Source of the DNA: Clostridia bacterium
Lineage (GTDB): Bacteria > Bacillota > Clostridia > Saccharofermentanales > Saccharofermentanaceae
Direction: 5' to 3'
NCBI GenBank assembly: GCA_016281535.1
Contig: JAEEIT010000123.1
Location: 1 to 41,990, forward strand
DNA length: 41,990 nucleotides
Within the stretch, counting starts at the first letter, position 1. The number at the start of each line of letters is the position of its first letter. Of the stretch, positions 34,050 through 41,990 are shown piece by piece. A model generated the notes under the pieces. That model was not told the origin of the DNA and ran no database searches. It saw nothing but the letters and a program-made list of their open reading frames with translations. Both the position numbers and the translations under genes were made by a program.

Positions 34050-35486
34050 TCAGACCAGTCTCCAGGCCTTAGGGTACATGTTTTTCAGAACACTTCCGCT
34101 CACTTTCGCAAATCCTAGCGGAAGATCCTCGCAAGCCACCACGATATTGCCTCCGCTTTCCAGCTTCCCGGTCTCTTCATCGGTCAGCATGATCGTCTCA
34201 CATCGTAGGTAGCGGAGAAGTCTCTCATCCTCCCTCGAAAGCGAAAGGAATCGGGAATCACGGATCTGCTCCTTACGAAGCTCCAGCGCCAGTGCCTGAG
34301 ACGGAAGGAATGTCCTCCCCTTTGCCGTCTCCTTGACCTCTCCCGGAAAATCGCCCATTTTCACGACTTTCAACCCCTTAAAGAGATCCTCGGACACAGG
34401 AAGCAGATGTACCTTATCTTTATGGAGCACGAAATCCGTTCGTATTCTCGCCTGATAGGAAGCGAAAACCTCCGGAACCAGAAGCTCTTCCATAAATGCC
34501 TCGAAACATTCTCTGGCCTTTACGAAAGTGAAGTTCTTCGACATCGCGTTCTTTCCGGTCTTTCGAAGATCGTCTTCCACCCGCATCTCCCCGCCTTTAC
34601 GAAGATGAACACAGAAATGGCCCTCGCCTTTACTCTTGTGCGGCCAGATCCGCATCATACCATCCTTATCGTGGGATATATCAGAAAGTTCGGGATGCGG
34701 AACGATCTCATAGTCCGGATGCTCAAGAAGAAATGCCCGGATCTGCTCCTCATTTTCCGCCTCACCGAAAGTACAGGTCGAATATACAAGTGTTCCTCCT
34801 GGAACGAGCATCTCGTCCGCTGCCCCGAGGATCGACTTCTGGATCGGGACACAACTGTCGGGACCGAACCTCTCCCAGCTCTTCGGTGCGAAGGGATCTC
34901 TTCGGAACATGCCCTCACCGGAACAGGGCGCATCGATAATGATCCTATCGAAGAAAGAACGGAAAGTCCTGACCATATTCTTCGGATCTTCGTTCAATAT
35001 CACGACATTCCCGGCACCGCAGCGTTCAAGATTCCGAAGCAGCGCCCGGGATCTCTCTGTGTTGATCTCATTTGCGATCAGGAGCCCTTCCCCCTTCAGA
35101 TCCTCGGCGATTCTCGTCGCCTTCCCACCCGGTGCCGCACACATATCCAGAACAAACTCTCCGGGCAGAGTCCCGAGGACCGAAGCCGGAAGCATGGCCG
35201 ATGGCTCCTGAATATAGTAGGCTCCGGCGTGATAGTACGGATCCTTACCTAAAGAGATATCCGGAGTATAGTATCCACCCGGACACCACGTCACGTCATC
35301 ACTACTCAGTCCAAGTGCCTGCATATGGGAAACATATGATTCCGGCAACACTTTCAGACGGTTCCATCGGATTCCGTGATAAGGCGCCTCGTCATAAGAC
35401 GCACGGAAAAGAGGGGCTTCTTCTGTACGCCCCTTCTCCTCGAAATACTGATTCATGCGGTTTTCAAATGCTTGTGGCAGTTTCAT
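34050..35486 (-). CDS. RsmF-type 16S rRNA (cytosine-C5) methyltransferase
   Basis: 478 residues. An NOL1/NOP2/Sun methyltransferase: SAM motif VLDMCAAPGGKATRIAEDL, DAPCSGEGMFRRDP with the release cysteine, and the nucleophile cysteine in STCTFGEAENEEQI. The C-terminal third (about 300-478) carries an RsmF-type RNA-binding/PUA-like part. It would methylate C5 of a cytosine in 16S rRNA. The start overlaps the M3 peptidase stop as ATGA and lacks its own ribosome site, so translation is coupled. Confidence 0.9.
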   Translation of the reverse strand: MKLPQAFENRMNQYFEEKGRTEEAPLFRASYDEAPYHGIRWNRLKVLPESYVSHMQALGLSSDDVTWCPGGYYTPDISLGKDPYYHAGAYYIQEPSAMLPASVLGTLPGEFVLDMCAAPGGKATRIAEDLKGEGLLIANEINTERSRALLRNLERCGAGNVVILNEDPKNMVRTFRSFFDRIIIDAPCSGEGMFRRDPFAPKSWERFGPDSCVPIQKSILGAADEMLVPGGTLVYSTCTFGEAENEEQIRAFLLEHPDYEIVPHPELSDISHDKDGMMRIWPHKSKGEGHFCVHLRKGGEMRVEDDLRKTGKNAMSKNFTFVKARECFEAFMEELLVPEVFASYQARIRTDFVLHKDKVHLLPVSEDLFKGLKVVKMGDFPGEVKETAKGRTFLPSQALALELRKEQIRDSRFLSLSREDERLLRYLRCETIMLTDEETGKLESGGNIVVACEDLPLGFAKVSGSVLKNMYPKAWRLV

Positions 35487-37231
35487 AAGTTCAAATAATC
35501 ACACACCTGATATGCCAGTTTCTTCATCACGTCCAGAGAGAACGGCGATTCAAGACCTGCCGACTCCACCAGATCGATCAGCGTCCTCGTCCCTCCGGCC
35601 GCACAAAGGTGCTCATAGATCGTCATCGCTTTCTTTCTGTTCTTTCTGGAGATATCCCAGATCTGAAGCGCACAGACCTGTGCCAGGCAATAGTCGATAT
35701 AGTAGAACGGAGATGTAAAGATATGTTCCTTCTTCATCCAGGCGCCGCCTGCTTCATAGAAAGGATCTCCATCATAGTCGATATCCGGCTGATACTTCTT
35801 CTCCAGTTCACGCCAGGCTGCGTGCCTTTCTTCCTTCGTCATCTCAGGATTACTGTAGACAACGTGCTGGAACTCATCCACCAGACATCCATACGGCAGG
35901 AAAAGAAGCGCGAGCGTCATATGCTGCTGTCTATATGCATCTGCATACTTTTCGAAGAACATCTCCATATACGGGTACGTCAGATACTCCATCGCAGTAG
36001 AATGGATCTCACATGCCTCGAGCGTAGGAGACAGGCACTCGATAAACTGGGACGAATCGATGCTCCGTAACGCGGCATATGCGTGACCGGACTCGTGCAC
36101 CATCGTCGCTACGTCGTCAGCGGTGTGATTGGCATTCATCAGGATGAACGGGATCCCGTAGTCAAGAAGGCTTGCACAATACCCACCGGTTGCTTTATTC
36201 TGGCGCGAGAACAGATCCATAAAATCATGTTCGCCCAGCACTTCGAAGAAACTCGGATCCCTGTCGAACATCGCTCCGAACATCTTGCTTCCCGTCTCGA
36301 AGTATTTCTCCTTCGGGATCTGCGGAACCGGATTTCCATGAACAAAAAGGCACGGCAGATCGTAATACTTGAGTGCATCCAAATCAAGCCGGTTCTTCTG
36401 CAGACGTCGGATCTCGGATGTGATCGGGACAATATACTTCACCACACTGTCCCGGAAAGCCTTCACCTTCTCCGGATCGTAGTCATAGCGCTCCATCCGC
36501 TTATAACCGAGTTCCACAAAATCCTTGAAACCCAGCTTATGTGCGATCTCCGTACGGATCTTCACCATCTCGTCGTAGATCTCATCGAACTTCTCCTTCT
36601 GGGCGGTATAGTAATCGGAAACCGCCTTATGCGCCTTCTTCCTGACTTCACGGTCCGTCGACTCCAGATACGGAGTCATGGTCGACAACGTCTGATGTTT
36701 CCCCTTAAATACGATATCCGCTTCCGAGAGGATCTGACTGTAATCGTTCTCGAGGGAACTTTCCTTCGCAAGATCCTCCAGGACTTCTGAACTCACGATC
36801 TCACGCTGATTCTGGACCTTTCTGAAGATCATGGTACCGAATCTTTCCTCGAGTTCCTCACGGATCTCGGAGTGAAGCATCGCCGCATACACACCGGCCG
36901 ACAGATCGGAAACGATCGGATAATTCTCATCGAAGAAATCCATCTCATCGTTCCAGAAAGGATCCACGGTATCCAGGTCGTGGCGGATCATGCAGATAGT
37001 AAATGCCGTGTCAAAAGCACTCATCTCCCGCTGGAAAGCCATCACCGCAGTCTCTACGACATCCGGGTCACGGGCCGCCATCAGTTTCAGTCTGGTGCTC
37101 ATCGCACATTCCCGGAACTTCTCGACAGAAGGCCGCTTATACTCGATCTCCGAGAACTTCGGCATCTTCATGTTATCGTCCGGCTTCTTATCCTGTTGCT
37201 TCATCCCGTCGGTTCTGATTTCTTCCGGCAT
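35483..37231 (-). CDS. M3 family oligoendopeptidase (PepF-like)
   Basis: 582 residues from the ATG at 37231 (AAGGAA 9 bases upstream; a TTG six bases earlier is less likely). The zinc-binding HExxH appears in MVHESGHAYAALRSID (about 378), followed by the downstream glutamate in ECLSPTLEACEIHSTAMEYL. No signal peptide, so a cytoplasmic peptidase that cuts short peptides. It lies 19 bases after argS and is coupled to the rRNA methyltransferase. Confidence 0.92.
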   Translation of the reverse strand: MPEEIRTDGMKQQDKKPDDNMKMPKFSEIEYKRPSVEKFRECAMSTRLKLMAARDPDVVETAVMAFQREMSAFDTAFTICMIRHDLDTVDPFWNDEMDFFDENYPIVSDLSAGVYAAMLHSEIREELEERFGTMIFRKVQNQREIVSSEVLEDLAKESSLENDYSQILSEADIVFKGKHQTLSTMTPYLESTDREVRKKAHKAVSDYYTAQKEKFDEIYDEMVKIRTEIAHKLGFKDFVELGYKRMERYDYDPEKVKAFRDSVVKYIVPITSEIRRLQKNRLDLDALKYYDLPCLFVHGNPVPQIPKEKYFETGSKMFGAMFDRDPSFFEVLGEHDFMDLFSRQNKATGGYCASLLDYGIPFILMNANHTADDVATMVHESGHAYAALRSIDSSQFIECLSPTLEACEIHSTAMEYLTYPYMEMFFEKYADAYRQQHMTLALLFLPYGCLVDEFQHVVYSNPEMTKEERHAAWRELEKKYQPDIDYDGDPFYEAGGAWMKKEHIFTSPFYYIDYCLAQVCALQIWDISRKNRKKAMTIYEHLCAAGGTRTLIDLVESAGLESPFSLDVMKKLAYQVCDYLNL

Positions 37232-37250
37232 ATCCAATACTTCCTTCGTC

Positions 37251-38984
37251 TTACATCTGTTCCACTACCGAGATACCGAGCAGATATGTACCTGTCTCGA
37301 TGGCATCACATACCGCTTCGCACATGGCAAGTCTGGCATTTTTCAGTTCTGCGTCATCCCCACCGAGGATCGAGCAGTTGTTATAGAAACGGTTAAACGC
37401 ACGAGCAATACCGGCTACGGCACGTGAAACCATGAACGGTTCATTACTGGCTGCCGCTTTGCGGATCGCCTCCGGAAGATCGGCAAGAGCCTTCACACAC
37501 GCGAACTCTTCATCACCATTCAGTTTTCTGAGAAGGTCATCCTTGGCGCCGACCGGACGGAAGCCCTGCTGCTCCGCTTTTCTCAGAATCGAACGGGTAC
37601 GTGCATATGTGTAGATAAGGTACGGCGCAGTATCCCCCTCGAAATCAAGCATCGTATCCCAGGAGAATACGATATCTCTTTCTCTTCCTGCCTTCACATA
37701 TGTATAGATCACCGCGCCTAAACCGACTTTCTCGGCGATCTCACGGAGTTCCTCATCGGACATATCCGAATTTCTCTGCTCAGCATTCGCCTTAATGAGT
37801 TCATATGTCTTGGCGACACTCTCATTAAGAAGATCCTCGAGAAGAACGATATTTCCATCACGGGTACTGAACTTCATGTTCTGGAATTTGACCAGGCCGA
37901 ATCCCACATGCTCGCACTTATCGGCACACGCATAACCGGCTTTCTTCAGGACAGAGAAAACCTGCTTGAAATGAAGTGCCTGGGGAATACCGACCACATA
38001 GATATTCTTATCAAAGTGGTATGTCTCGTCACGATACAGGATCGCCGCGATATCACGGGTACCATAGATCGTAGTGCCATCGCTCTTCAGGATGATGCAG
38101 GGCGGAACACCGAATTCTTCGAGATCCACGACCTGTGCGCCCTCGCTCTCGACGAGGAGATTCTTCTCCTTCAGCATGGAGACCACTTCATCGGCCATCT
38201 TGGCATAGTACGATTCTCCATTATAGTTATCGAAGGTGACACCCATTCTCTTATAGAGGGCTTCAAAGACAACCAGTGACATATCACGGAACTTCTGCCA
38301 CAGCGCCACTTCTTCAGGGCAGCCTTCTTCCAGCTTCTTGAAATTCTCACGGGCCGATGTCGTCAGATCCGGATCATTCTTCTCTTCTTCATGGAACTTC
38401 ACGTAGATACGCAGAAGCTCGGTGATCGGATCCTTCTCCAGTGCTTCCTCGTCGCCCCAGAGGCGATAGGCGGTGATCAGCTTACCGAACTGTGTCCCGT
38501 AGTCGCCAAGATGGTTCATACGGACGACTTTATAACCCAGTTTCTCATAGATCCTGGCCAGAGAATGACCCAGGATCGTTGTAAATGCATGTCCTACGTG
38601 GAAAGGCTTGGCAATATTCGGAGAGGAATACTCGACGATGACAGTCTTTCCCGCACCTTCCTCAGACCGGCCATAGTCGGTTCCCGCTTCCAGGACCTCG
38701 GAAAGAATCTCTCTGGCATACGCACCACGATCGACAAAGAAATTCAGGTACGGCCCTTTCGCCTCGACCTTGGAGAGCCAGTCTGCTGCGAGCTTATCCG
38801 AACCGGAAAGTTCGGATGCGATCATGTTCGGTGCCTTGTGCATCGTCTTGGCAAGTGTAAAACACGGGAAAGCAAAATCTCCCATATCCTCCTGGGGCGG
38901 GATCTCCACAAGGCGGCTCACATCCGCCACATCCAGCCCGGTTGCTTCTGCTACTTTCATTGCCACGGCATTTTTAAAATCCAT
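37251..38984 (-). CDS. argS: arginyl-tRNA synthetase
   Basis: 577 residues from the ATG at 38984, which has GGAG 8 bases upstream. It has the N-terminal additional domain, the HIGH signature as HVGH in SSPNIAKPFHVGHAFTTILG, and the ArgRS anticodon-binding DALR C-terminus (FNRFYNNCSILGGDDAELK). The KMSKS loop is replaced by KFSTRDGN, usual in many ArgRS. It charges tRNA-Arg. First gene of a minus-strand operon with the M3 peptidase, rRNA methyltransferase and rdgB. Confidence 0.96.
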   Translation of the reverse strand: MDFKNAVAMKVAEATGLDVADVSRLVEIPPQEDMGDFAFPCFTLAKTMHKAPNMIASELSGSDKLAADWLSKVEAKGPYLNFFVDRGAYAREILSEVLEAGTDYGRSEEGAGKTVIVEYSSPNIAKPFHVGHAFTTILGHSLARIYEKLGYKVVRMNHLGDYGTQFGKLITAYRLWGDEEALEKDPITELLRIYVKFHEEEKNDPDLTTSARENFKKLEEGCPEEVALWQKFRDMSLVVFEALYKRMGVTFDNYNGESYYAKMADEVVSMLKEKNLLVESEGAQVVDLEEFGVPPCIILKSDGTTIYGTRDIAAILYRDETYHFDKNIYVVGIPQALHFKQVFSVLKKAGYACADKCEHVGFGLVKFQNMKFSTRDGNIVLLEDLLNESVAKTYELIKANAEQRNSDMSDEELREIAEKVGLGAVIYTYVKAGRERDIVFSWDTMLDFEGDTAPYLIYTYARTRSILRKAEQQGFRPVGAKDDLLRKLNGDEEFACVKALADLPEAIRKAAASNEPFMVSRAVAGIARAFNRFYNNCSILGGDDAELKNARLAMCEAVCDAIETGTYLLGISVVEQM

Positions 38985-39115
38985 GCTAATACTCCTATCG
39001 CTATACGTTTCTTTTCTTTTCAGTGACATTCGTCCGTATATTATACTATATAATTACGAATTGTGATATCATAGGTGCTACTTTGAAGACAAGAATCGTG
39101 GAGGAGGGCACAGAC

Positions 39116-40078
39116 TTGTTTGCTTATCTTTTTCCAACCAGATATATTTACCTGATCGGGCCTTTTGTCACTTTGATCCTGACATTTATCTCGATCAGTC
39201 ACCAGAATAAGAAGCTTCCATCTGACGGCGGGCGCGCTTTCGCCGTGGACGGTGCCTCGGCGAAAGGGAAACCGACTTCAGCCGGCGTGATCTTTATCTC
39301 CTGCCTGTTCGTTGGCGTCGGACTCTTCTCCCACGTTACCTGGCAGTACGCGCTTCTGTATCTATGTGCCTTAGCCGCGATGATCTGCGGATATTTAGAC
39401 GACAAGAATCCCTGGTCCGCTACGAAGAAAGGCCTGACCGACATACTGATCGCAGTCGGCTCCGGTGTTCTGGCCTCATATCTGTTCCCTCTCGAGATCG
39501 ATATCTTCATCTTACGGATGACACTTACGATCCCTCAGCCCCTCTATATCGTTCTGGCTTCGGTCCTGGTCTGGGTTTCGATCAACTTCGCTAACGCTTC
39601 AGACGGTGTAGACGGACTGTGCGGAAATCTGACCATGATCTCTACAGTTACATTCTTCGTTATGACGATCTTCACCAAGCGGTTCTCCATGATGAACAAC
39701 GTCATGCTCTATCTGGTCGTCGTTCTTCTCGTCTATCTGTGGTATAACTGCCACCCCAGCACCCTTCTCATGGGCGACTCCGGATCACAGGCAATAGGCG
39801 TATTTCTCGCCTTCTTCGCCATGTCATCTGGAAATCCCTTCTCCTATGTGATCATCTGCCTGCCGATGGTCCTCGACGGCGGTTCTTCCCTCTTTAAGCT
39901 TGCCTTCATCCGGGTTACGAAAAAGAAGAATTTCATGAAGGGCATCCGCACGCCGCTTCATGACCACTGCCGTAAGGAATGGTCCTGGGCGAATCAGATG
40001 GTTACAGAAAGATTCACCCTCATTCATTTAATGATTGAGGGCGCGTATCTTCTGCTTCTATATTTCTCGATTTACTAA
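39116..40078 (+). CDS. MraY-like UDP-MurNAc-pentapeptide phosphotransferase
   Basis: 320 residues from a TTG at 39116, with GGAGGAGGG 7 bases upstream; ATG codons further up lack a ribosome site. About ten membrane spans and the family loops: AKGKPTSAGVIF, YLDDKN, NFANASDGVDGL with the catalytic Asp, GDSGSQAIGVFLAF, and TPLHDHCRKEWSW where classical MraY has PIHHHFE. Family membership is clear; the altered His loop raises the question whether it is the main MraY or a paralogue/WecA-like enzyme. It lies apart from a division/cell-wall cluster and converges with the gene after it. Confidence 0.8.
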   Translation: MFAYLFPTRYIYLIGPFVTLILTFISISHQNKKLPSDGGRAFAVDGASAKGKPTSAGVIFISCLFVGVGLFSHVTWQYALLYLCALAAMICGYLDDKNPWSATKKGLTDILIAVGSGVLASYLFPLEIDIFILRMTLTIPQPLYIVLASVLVWVSINFANASDGVDGLCGNLTMISTVTFFVMTIFTKRFSMMNNVMLYLVVVLLVYLWYNCHPSTLLMGDSGSQAIGVFLAFFAMSSGNPFSYVIICLPMVLDGGSSLFKLAFIRVTKKKNFMKGIRTPLHDHCRKEWSWANQMVTERFTLIHLMIEGAYLLLLYFSIY

Positions 40079-40084
40079 TGAAAC

Positions 40085-40885
40085 TCAGAAATCCAGAAAG
40101 TCGTCATCGACAGACTCGGAAGTATCCTCACGGAGATCCATCTCTTCCTTATAGTCATCTTCAAGAACCGTTTCTTTAAACTCCGTCTTCTCTTTCGGCT
40201 TTGAATCCTTCGGTTTACTGTCGAACGGGTTCTCGGCAATATCGGAAGAAACCTTCTCTTCCGGAGATGCCGATGTCTCTTCACTTACTTCGGCCGCCTC
40301 TTTCTTCGCCGATTCGGCCTCTTCCATTTCTTTCAATTTCGCCGCGAAGATCGGTGGCAGCTCTACCTGCTCAGGAATCGCTATATCATCGAGATTCAGT
40401 TCCATCCCGGCATGGTCATCCTTCGCCTGCTGGGTAGCCAGTTCACGGGCCGCTGCAGCCGCTTCGGCTTCTTTCCTGGCATTGGCTTTCTCACGTGCCG
40501 CCTCGATGGCTTTTCTTCTCTCTTCTTCGGCCACTTTTCTCTCCTCATTGGCCTTCTTCTGCGCTTCCTCCTCACGCTCTTTACAAAGCCGGCGAAGTTC
40601 TTCCGCACGCTGTCTTTCCTTCTCTTTCGCACGGCGGATCTCTGCATCCGCTACGGCATCGCCCAGTTTCTGCAATTCCGCCTGCTCCGGAGACATCGAC
40701 ACCTGCTTGGTCAGTTCCTTGATATCGAGTTTCTTCGATCCGGAAGAAGCCACATCCTTCGCCACATCAAGTTTCTTATCCGAAGGCGGAGTAAAATCCG
40801 AGGCCGCATCCAGGATCTCCTGCAAATTCGGCAGTTTCACTTTCGAATCAAACTGGTATTTCTTCTCTTTCGGTGTGTCGCTCAT
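40085..40885 (-). CDS. charged coiled-coil protein of unknown function
   Basis: 266 residues from the ATG at 40885 (GGGGGAG 6 bases upstream). Residues about 70-150 are an Ala/Glu/Lys/Arg-rich coiled coil (for example REEEAQKKANEERKVAEEER); the ends are acidic and low-complexity. No membrane span and no named domain recognised. It starts one base after the stop of the PP2C gene, so the two are almost certainly co-expressed; it could be a substrate or partner of the phosphatase. Confidence 0.6.
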   Translation of the reverse strand: MSDTPKEKKYQFDSKVKLPNLQEILDAASDFTPPSDKKLDVAKDVASSGSKKLDIKELTKQVSMSPEQAELQKLGDAVADAEIRRAKEKERQRAEELRRLCKEREEEAQKKANEERKVAEEERRKAIEAAREKANARKEAEAAAAARELATQQAKDDHAGMELNLDDIAIPEQVELPPIFAAKLKEMEEAESAKKEAAEVSEETSASPEEKVSSDIAENPFDSKPKDSKPKEKTEFKETVLEDDYKEEMDLREDTSESVDDDFLDF

Positions 40886-40901
40886 GATTCTCTCCCCCAA
40901 A

Positions 40902-41990
40902 TCAGATCAACGTCAGGATCAATGCAATAGCCGTCACGATAAAAGCACCGCTCATCAGCAGGAAAGCCCATAACGGAACCGTTTTCATTGCTTTTGCCGT
41001 CGGAACAGAAAGCTCGGAACCATTCTCTTCCGGCGTTTCCTGATCATTGCCGTCCTTATTCTCTGTCTTATTCCTCTCCGAATCTTCAGAGCCGGCAGGC
41101 TTCTCATCTGCCTTATCCCCGTCAGATTTCTTCTCTTCAAGATGCTCTTCAGCCTCGACAGACTTCGTCTCGTCTTCAGACGGAGAAGCTTCCGTCACAT
41201 TCTCGATCGGCTTTCCATCGCGAAGGCTGTTTAATATCTCCTGGGCACGCTTGACCTTCGGGATCCACTCCATCTGTACGCTACGGAGCGTATCCTCGTG
41301 ATTTCTCTCCAGACGGTCTTTCCTGTCAGATAACGAAGAGAAATCCGGAGCCTGTGTTTCCGGAAGATATAGGATACCCACCGAGGCATCGTCCGTATTA
41401 CTGCCGGCATCCACGACAAACTCCTGGATCGTAGAGGCGAGTTCTTTCTCAGCCTCTTCTTTTCCTTTCGCCGCAAGCTCGGCCAGTCGGGCGACAACCG
41501 GGCGGATCAGCTGGGATCCGGTGTCAAAGACCATCTCCTCGACGCCATCTGTCATCAGAACGAAAGCATGCGTGTCGTCCGTTGTTGTCCGGATGAAACG
41601 AAGATATTCCTGCGCATTCGGGAAGGTAATGAAATAGGTCGACGAGGCGTTCTCCCCGTTCGACGGAAGCGTCAGAGGGGAAATGCCTGAAGAGGAAACA
41701 CGGCAGATCAAGCCATCACCGATATGCCCCGCCAGGACCAGATCTCCCTTCACTGCTACGAACAGAAGCGTACAGGAGAGCCTTTCCAGACCATCAAGCT
41801 CATGGGTGACCAGAAGCTCTGCCATAGAGGAATGCACGGCCGTAACCAGCATACTCCTCGAAATGCTTTCACGGTTCTCGAAATAGAAAGCATCGAAATG
41901 ACTGCATAGGAGTTCCGAAATAGTCTCCACCGCACATTTCGCTCCGAAGCGGGCATGCGTATATTTCGCTCCACCGGCACCGTCTGCCAC
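40902..41990 (-). CDS. membrane-tethered PP2C-type Ser/Thr phosphatase, 5' end cut
   Basis: At least 362 residues; the N-terminus lies outside the window. Metal-binding PP2C motifs remain: ADGAGG, AGHIGDG, MTDGVEEM and NTDDASVGILY. After the catalytic domain (to about 210) come a coiled helix, an acidic low-complexity linker (SEDETKSVEAEEHLEEKKSD) and a C-terminal membrane span (last 25 residues, VPLWAFLLMSGAFIVTAIAL). It therefore sits at the membrane with a cytoplasmic phosphatase. The GDG in place of GDSR places it near bacterial PP2C_2 proteins. A partner kinase gene, if present, is outside the window. Confidence 0.8.
   Translation of the reverse strand: MADGAGGAKYTHARFGAKCAVETISELLCSHFDAFYFENRESISRSMLVTAVHSSMAELLVTHELDGLERLSCTLLFVAVKGDLVLAGHIGDGLICRVSSSGISPLTLPSNGENASSTYFITFPNAQEYLRFIRTTTDDTHAFVLMTDGVEEMVFDTGSQLIRPVVARLAELAAKGKEEAEKELASTIQEFVVDAGSNTDDASVGILYLPETQAPDFSSLSDRKDRLERNHEDTLRSVQMEWIPKVKRAQEILNSLRDGKPIENVTEASPSEDETKSVEAEEHLEEKKSDGDKADEKPAGSEDSERNKTENKDGNDQETPEENGSELSVPTAKAMKTVPLWAFLLMSGAFIVTAIALILTLI

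Noticed and set aside
37251-38984. Missing KMSKS motif in ArgRS as a sign of a broken gene
   Set aside because: Many functional ArgRS lack the canonical motif; the gene is full length.
38985-39115. Divergent promoters between argS and the MraY-like gene
   Set aside because: Very A/T-rich with several TATAAT-like hexamers on both strands but no -35 at proper spacing, so no specific box could be chosen.

Overview
The window looks like chromosome from an anaerobic low-to-mid GC Clostridia (Bacillota), probably a fermentative Oscillospirales or Saccharofermentans-type lineage; the lineage is inferred, not proven. The evidence is a CIRCE-controlled groES-groEL operon, strong AGGAGG ribosome sites, sigma-A promoters with TTGACA/TATAAT-like boxes, a sensory [FeFe]-hydrogenase-like gene cluster, a UPF0735/PheB regulator next to homoserine dehydrogenase, an acyl-ACP thioesterase and DUF4340/DUF5711-type proteins. 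I see no CRISPR array, insertion sequence, prophage or rRNA. Gene density is high and most genes lie on the minus strand.

Layout. 1-6736: a tightly packed minus-strand operon encoding a Gld-type ABC exporter (ATPase, permease, GldG-like auxiliary protein), a DUF4340 protein, a DUF5711-like anchored protein and a CYTH phosphatase, running into a further gene at the window edge. 6833-8153: an acyl-ACP thioesterase and a small membrane protein. 8171-10248: groES-groEL with promoter, CIRCE operator and terminator. 10262-11611: an LCP cell-wall ligase. 11720-15124: a three-gene membrane operon of two proteins with extracytoplasmic sensor-like domains (one fused to an MFS core) and a sigma-region-2-like membrane protein. 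15184-15459: tRNA-Leu(TAA) and initiator tRNA-Met with promoter and terminator. 15509-16132: comEA. 16335-19412: a 1025-residue acidic, repeat-bearing membrane-anchored protein.

19450-23720: prfB, an aminotransferase, an Lrp-type regulator and malic enzyme. 23798-28803: a redox-signalling cluster of two DRTGG proteins, an RsbW-like kinase, a hydrogenase-like Fe-S protein, a PHP phosphoesterase, a histidine-kinase-type ATPase, a 2Fe-2S ferredoxin and a membrane protein. It diverges from an unusual 636-residue glutamine synthetase (29017-30927). 31030-38984: a protein of unknown function, homoserine dehydrogenase, PheB-like ACT regulator, RdgB, an RsmF-type rRNA methyltransferase, an M3 peptidase and ArgRS. 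39116-41990: a MraY-like transferase, then a coiled-coil protein and a membrane-tethered PP2C phosphatase cut by the window end.

The best candidate for a little-described system is the 24.5-28.8 kb cluster. It carries Fe-S sensing (a hydrogenase-like protein that keeps the H-cluster cysteines but has lost the proton-relay cysteine), two GHKL ATPases, two DRTGG modules and a PHP enzyme, but no catalytic hydrogenase subunits in view. Its RsbW-like gene appears to start at an ATA codon that overlaps the preceding TAG stop.
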